64,000 nucleotides of DNA, taken from NCBI GenBank assembly GCA_029961685.1, contig JARWKL010000005.1, positions 45,582,211-45,646,210 of the forward strand. Reading direction: 5' to 3'. Each line of letters starts with the position of its first letter. Positions within the stretch are counted from its first letter, which is position 1. This DNA comes from Aristolochia californica (taxonomy: Eukaryota > Streptophyta > Magnoliopsida > Piperales > Aristolochiaceae). The position numbers were made by a program, and so were the translations under genes. Of this stretch, positions 59,771 to 64,000 are shown one piece after another. Under the pieces are notes generated by a model that was given only the letters and a program-made list of their open reading frames with translations, was not told the DNA's origin and did not search any database.

Positions 59771-60217
59771 ATGAGAGTAGGAAGACCGCGCGTCAAGAGA
59801 AGCGATTCAATGGAATCTACTGGTTTTCGAATGAATTTCAGCTCCTCATTCCGTCTTCTTTACCCCACAACTTTTCACTCTCTTCATCTCAGAAGGAATT
59901 CTGCACATAAATTCATTAGAAGCTCTTCCATTTCTTTGAGCTCCGGGCCTAGCCACTTCTCCCCACAAAGTTCATGTTAAGATTTTCTATAGGGCTACTT
60001 TTAAAATTTTTTAATTCCCTACGAGCTTGGCCGAAACCTGGTCAATTCGTGGATTGAGAACATTAAGGCATCCAAACTTGTTAAATGCTTACATTGTTGC
60101 CGTCTTCTTTGTGCAGTGGAAAAGGACGGTCCGAGTTCCTTGACCCGTGGCTCCGGTGAAGCTGTTTCTAAGTTCGCTTGCGATAAGCTTTTCAACATAG
60201 TCCTAGTTTCTCCTCAG
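59771..60217 (+). CDS. SpoU/TrmL-like tRNA 2'-O-methyltransferase, first two exons only
   Basis: Exon 1 is 59771-59975 and exon 2 is 60117-60217, joined in phase (TCA T|TG GAA). The first about 80 residues are Ser/Arg-rich with few acids (FRLLYPTTFHSLHLRRNSAH), a likely plastid or mitochondrial transit peptide. The last residues, EAVSKFACDKLFNIVLVSPQ, are the first beta strand of the SPOUT fold; relatives continue at once with IPGNTG. The enzyme family methylates the 2'-O of the wobble base of tRNA. The Met at 59810 is an alternative start in the same frame. The next exons are not present up to the window end, so the following intron is longer than 3.7 kb, or the gene is broken; it contains a Copia fragment and a LINE. 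Confidence 0.7.
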
Positions 60218-60779
60218 GTATGCGTATCCATCCATCTTAATCTATTGCAAGTACAAATATCAGCGACATACTTAAAATGACTGTTTTCGGCGACTCTCCC
60301 TCATGGATGTCTTTTCAAGAACTTCTTAGTTTTTCTCAATATTTGGAAAAACTGAAACTTGTGTTACTTTCTAGTTGAACTTAAGTGCACGGGCTTCTAT
60401 GCAAACAAAAAAGGTAAAAAAGTAGTGGTTAAGGGCAATTCAGGTATTACATTTTTGACATACTTTCGGAATGGATAACTTAACTTAGGGTTTCTCCATC
60501 TGGAAATCACTTGCTTTAAGATTTTTTTTGCTGACAATAGGAGACAGAACCTTGATTGTCATTTGTTTTGAGTGTAGAGATATCAACCAAACAAACATCC
60601 CCTTTCACTTTCAACTAATCAACTAAACAGAACCCAGTGTTTCAAGAGTAGGATATTACTCTTTAGGTCTATTCACTTTCAATGGTCTTGACTTGGTACG
60701 GTCTTTCCGTGCAGAATGACCAGTCTATTGCCTTGTTAAAAGTATATGTATGGTTAACACATCCCCTCAAACTCATCTT

Positions 60780-61230
60780 GTGCAGTGCATTGATGAGTTT
60801 TTTCTTGAGAAAATAATGTCAGTCGCATCCAAAGTCCTCAATGAACATGTAGGTTGGTTGTCATTTGACTGAACAAGGGCAACTTCAATTTCATTATTTT
60901 CAATTTTCTCCCAAACTGAACGATGATTCATCTCAATATATTTTTTTCCATTATACAAAATTGGATTTGTAGGTATAGCCAATCCACATCTATTATCGCA
61001 GCATATTTGAGAAGAATCACCATTGGACACTATAAAGTGAACAATAATATTGGTTGTTGTATTGGTTAATGCCCTATACTTTGTTTCAATGCTTGAACAT
61101 GCAACTGTTCTTTTCTTTTTGTCAACCAAGAGATCAAATTTGGCCCCAAACATACGAAGTGTCCCCATACTGACTCTAGATTTTGAATTTTCTGCACAAT
61201 CAGAATCTAAATAGCTATATTAGCATGTTA
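60780..61230 (-). mobile_element. Ty1/Copia RNase H fragment
   Basis: Minus-strand frame at 60773-61168 reads DKKKRTVACSSIETKYRALT, CCDNRCGLAIPTNPILYNG, KKYIEMNHRSVWEKI and, downstream, a LATDIFSR-like stretch. These are the RNase H motifs at the end of Copia polyproteins. Only this part remains. It lies in the first long intron of the methyltransferase gene. Confidence 0.85.
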
Positions 61231-61429
61231 ATTCATGGACCTCGTACTTGCTTTGACAAAAGTGATCCCATCCCTAACAGTACCTTTCACTTGCTTGATA
61301 TAATACTTTAGTGTTTTCCAATGTTGTATATATTGACATACCTGATTGATTGCATAAGTCAAATTCTGTATTTTTGAGTGTCAAATATTGCAATGCTTAA
61401 ATTTTTATGCGTGATCAACTTCAGTTGAG

Positions 61430-64000
61430 AGAGATGGACCGACACGAAAAAAACCCGACCCCCTTGGGGCCCCCTCGTCGTCCCCCTCCTTTCACGGCCC
61501 TCATCTCTGCCCCAAATCTCCGAGTGGGACAAGCCTTAGAAAGAGAAACGAAAACCACACAGATTAAACCAACGCAACAACAGCATCAGCCAAAGCGACA
61601 CGGATCACTAGCAGAGGAATCAAGTTCGAAGCCACCAGAAGATGACCTAGGATAGCAAACTGTCATCAGCCGCCCATCGAGATGAAGAATTAGGGTAGAG
61701 GATCCTGCAACGCTTCATTTCCAAAATGGAAGCGCCTCCATTTCCTTTTGGCGAGCAAAGGACAGAAATGGAGAAGCCATCTGAATCCTCTCTTGATCTG
61801 GAGCAAAAAAATCTTTCATCTCAATCCCTATCAGAGCAGCAGAAGCATTCGGCGTCATCCTGGACAAGGTCTTGGCCGGCAGGACGGAAAGAAGCTCCTG
61901 AAGGTCTCTCTTAACCGAAGACCTGGAATTCCAAATGCACATGCAGTACCATGGAGGGAAACTTGAGTGTTCCATTATGCAGCGGTGAGGGAAAAAATCA
62001 TGGTTATGTTATTTCTACCTCAAAGCCCCACCTCTGGTCTGGGATGGAAGAAATTCTCCCTCTCGCTCTCACAAGTTATTCAGAAAGCCCCCCCAGATGC
62101 CAACCTCACTGCCCCGTACCAGAAAAAGACCTACCCTCCACCTCCCACCATCTCCCTCCAGGAAAAAACTGAAACCCCCCCTCATTTCCCTCTAGAAAAA
62201 AACCGCGCCTCAACTCCTGCTCCCTACCCCACCACAGAATCCAGAGCCAAACTTCAACCTCCTGCCCTTGCCCACATCAAAATTTAACCATCACGAGAGT
62301 TACATCTCACTGATTCTCCCAGACCAAGCCCTAAGTGAAGGAACCAAGCGCTTATCGATGGCTGCAGTCTTCTCAATCCACCCTGATTATAACTTAGCTA
62401 TGCAAATCGAAGACTGGATTTGGAAAAACGCCAAAACCCTCTGGCCAATGGACATCACTCACATCCAGAATAGACAATGGCTCCTTATCTTCAGATCACA
62501 AGATGATCGAGATGTTCTGCAACGTCTCAGAAATGAATCTAACTTTCCAATCCAGTGCATGGTAAATTGGGCCCCTGGCCTCACAATTACTGGCCACTGG
62601 GTGAATGCTCGTGGCATCCCCGCGGAGCTTCGATGTCGCCATACCTCGGAAAGCTAGGCGAACATCTTTGGAGAGCTTGCCTGGGCCGAGGAAAAACTAA
62701 CGGATCTGCTCTAGGAAAGATTCTTCCTCAAGCCTAAATCCTCGGTAAGTGGTTCTCATCTCATTGAGCTTATCTCCGGTGACTTTTCTGCCTGAATCAT
62801 CTTGGAGTTCGAGGAGATGATCGTTCTCCCCTCCATGACTCTCAACTCGCAAGTTCTTGTTATGAGTTTAACTCAGCCTAGCTCGGACCCGAAGAAGGCT
62901 GAGTCAAATTGGGACCAAGCCAACCCTGAGTTAAGGATGGAGAGAGTCAACCCAACTCAACAAAACATGGTCTCCTCGGAACCCACACAGGGTGCCTTCC
63001 CAAAAAAAAAAAAAAAAAAATTTGAAAAATCTGAACTCCAAAAAAATCTTCCCCCAAATGTCCCCTCACCACCTATCACCAAACCCAATATGATCCAGCC
63101 TTCCATCAGTCCGGACTTGTCAGATTCCCTGACTGACATGCTCTGTCTTGCCTCACGCAGAACACCTTCCTTTTGCTCGACACCTGGCTTTTCTGCCCAA
63201 ATTTCAAAATCTACTCATCATGACAACTCCCTTCCCGACATCCTTTCAAGCCCTTCATACCTGGAGCCCCGTGCTCGACACCTCACCCCGGACATCTTCA
63301 TGCCTCACGCCTCTCCCCTGCCTATCCCATCCTTATGTCAAAACAATCCTTTCTCCCATTCATCTCCCCCATCACACATCAGTCTCTCAGCTCCCGTCCT
63401 ATCGTCGCCAGAATCCCAAACTGACACGAGCCCACTCACCTCTCCTCGCCCGCCCACTAGCCTTTCGCCGACCCATACACAAACCCCAAAAAACATCTAC
63501 CCCGAAACCCCCACCTCGAAACTCTCTTTGCCCATCTCAGCACCCAACAACCCATCTCACCCAGTCCCACTTCACACGTCTCCTCTTTGACACCTATCGC
63601 CTCCTTATCCGCCCCTCCCCTAAATCCAAAACAAAAACCCTTCTGCCTGACAGATCTCAAACCTTCAAATCCCATGCTTGTTCCTCTCAATTTGGACCTT
63701 CTAAAGCCTTCTCCCCAGTCCCCCCTGAGACTGAGATCCCCGAAAAATCTTTAACAAATCATCTGTCCTTTCAACCTTGCCACCCTCTGGCTCTGATTCG
63801 CAAAATGATGATCTATCAGTTAGTTCCCTAGGATCCTCAACCCCTCCCACAAAGCTTTCAAATCTTATAATGGCACAATACCTCCCCGAACATCCCAACA
63901 CCTTCTTACCACAATCCATAACCCATCATCCTTTGCCCAACACCCTTGGCTTCAATGGATCCCAATTCTAGCAAACCTCTGGTAGACACAGATGGAGAGT
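61430..64000 (+). mobile_element. LINE 5' part with broken ORF1, runs out of window
   Basis: Plant L1-type ORF1 in several frames. 61700-62000 gives a RNA-binding style region (FHFQNGSASISF, SFISIPISAAEAFGVILDKV, LAGR). 62268-62657 holds the domain with AAVFSIHPDYNLAMQIEDWI, NRQWLLIFRSQDDRDVLQRL and MVNWAPGLTITGHWVNARGI. 62802-63590 is a Pro/Ser-rich linker with a K run from an A homopolymer at 63003-63020. ORF2 would lie beyond the window. Stops and frame changes show it is inactive. Confidence 0.75.

Noticed and set aside
1..64000. CRISPR array, prokaryotic defence or biosynthetic operon
   Set aside because: No regularly spaced repeats or operon-like gene runs; all genes are eukaryotic with spliceosomal introns.

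Overview
This is nuclear DNA of a flowering plant. Host genes have plant intron-exon structure, are separated by AT-rich DNA, and several introns are packed with retrotransposon remains. The families present (tandem NAC genes, PSB27, EPF1, a TIR-only protein, a PP2C52-type phosphatase) and the abundance of L1-type LINEs and very long introns fit a eudicot or early-diverging angiosperm. I cannot name the species.

Layout. 329-1978 (+): 3' part of an Mpv17/PMP22 family gene. 3333-3641 (-): an unrecognised small secreted protein. 5992-10298 (-): PP2C52-like phosphatase with five coding exons and one GC-AG intron; about 1.8 kb upstream lies an 85-bp sequence repeated three times. 14814-16180 (-): NAC gene of the NAC018/NAC056 (NARS) type. 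19962-21255 (-): NAC gene of the NAC019/055/072 (RD26) type. 22542-23084 (+): PSB27, divergent from the second NAC. 24242-24739 (+): ABCG transporter pseudogene fragment. 26059-26963 (-): TIR-only protein. 28965-29749: MULE with long terminal inverted repeats and a perfect 9-bp target duplication. 30516-48351 (-): ELMO/CED-12 gene of ten coding exons over about 18 kb, with two introns of more than 7 kb full of Gypsy, LINE, TRIM and Copia remains. 50501-51138 (-): EPF1. 54150-55900 (-): fossil hAT transposase. 56714-59089: probable PIF/Harbinger-like element carrying a broken LRR receptor kinase 3' end. 59771-60217 (+): first two exons of a SpoU/TrmL-like tRNA methyltransferase whose next intron holds a Copia fragment and the 5' part of a LINE, running out of the window.

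Gene relations. These are independent eukaryotic genes, not operons. From memory of Arabidopsis, the order Mpv17 - NAC018 - NAC019 - TIR matches At1g52870-52900, and PP2C - PSB27 - ELMO matches At1g03590-03620; here the two sets are interleaved, suggesting an ancestral block later split between duplicates. Promoters of the NAC genes carry TATA boxes and several ACGT-core (ABRE/G-box) sites.

I did not find a prokaryote-like system, a CRISPR array, or an RNA gene I could support. The most unusual observations are the triplicated DRE-like upstream repeat, the triplicated kinase terminus inside a transposon-like unit, the transposon-filled ELMO introns, and the unidentified secreted peptide. All exon boundaries are my own reading of splice signals, phase and family similarity.
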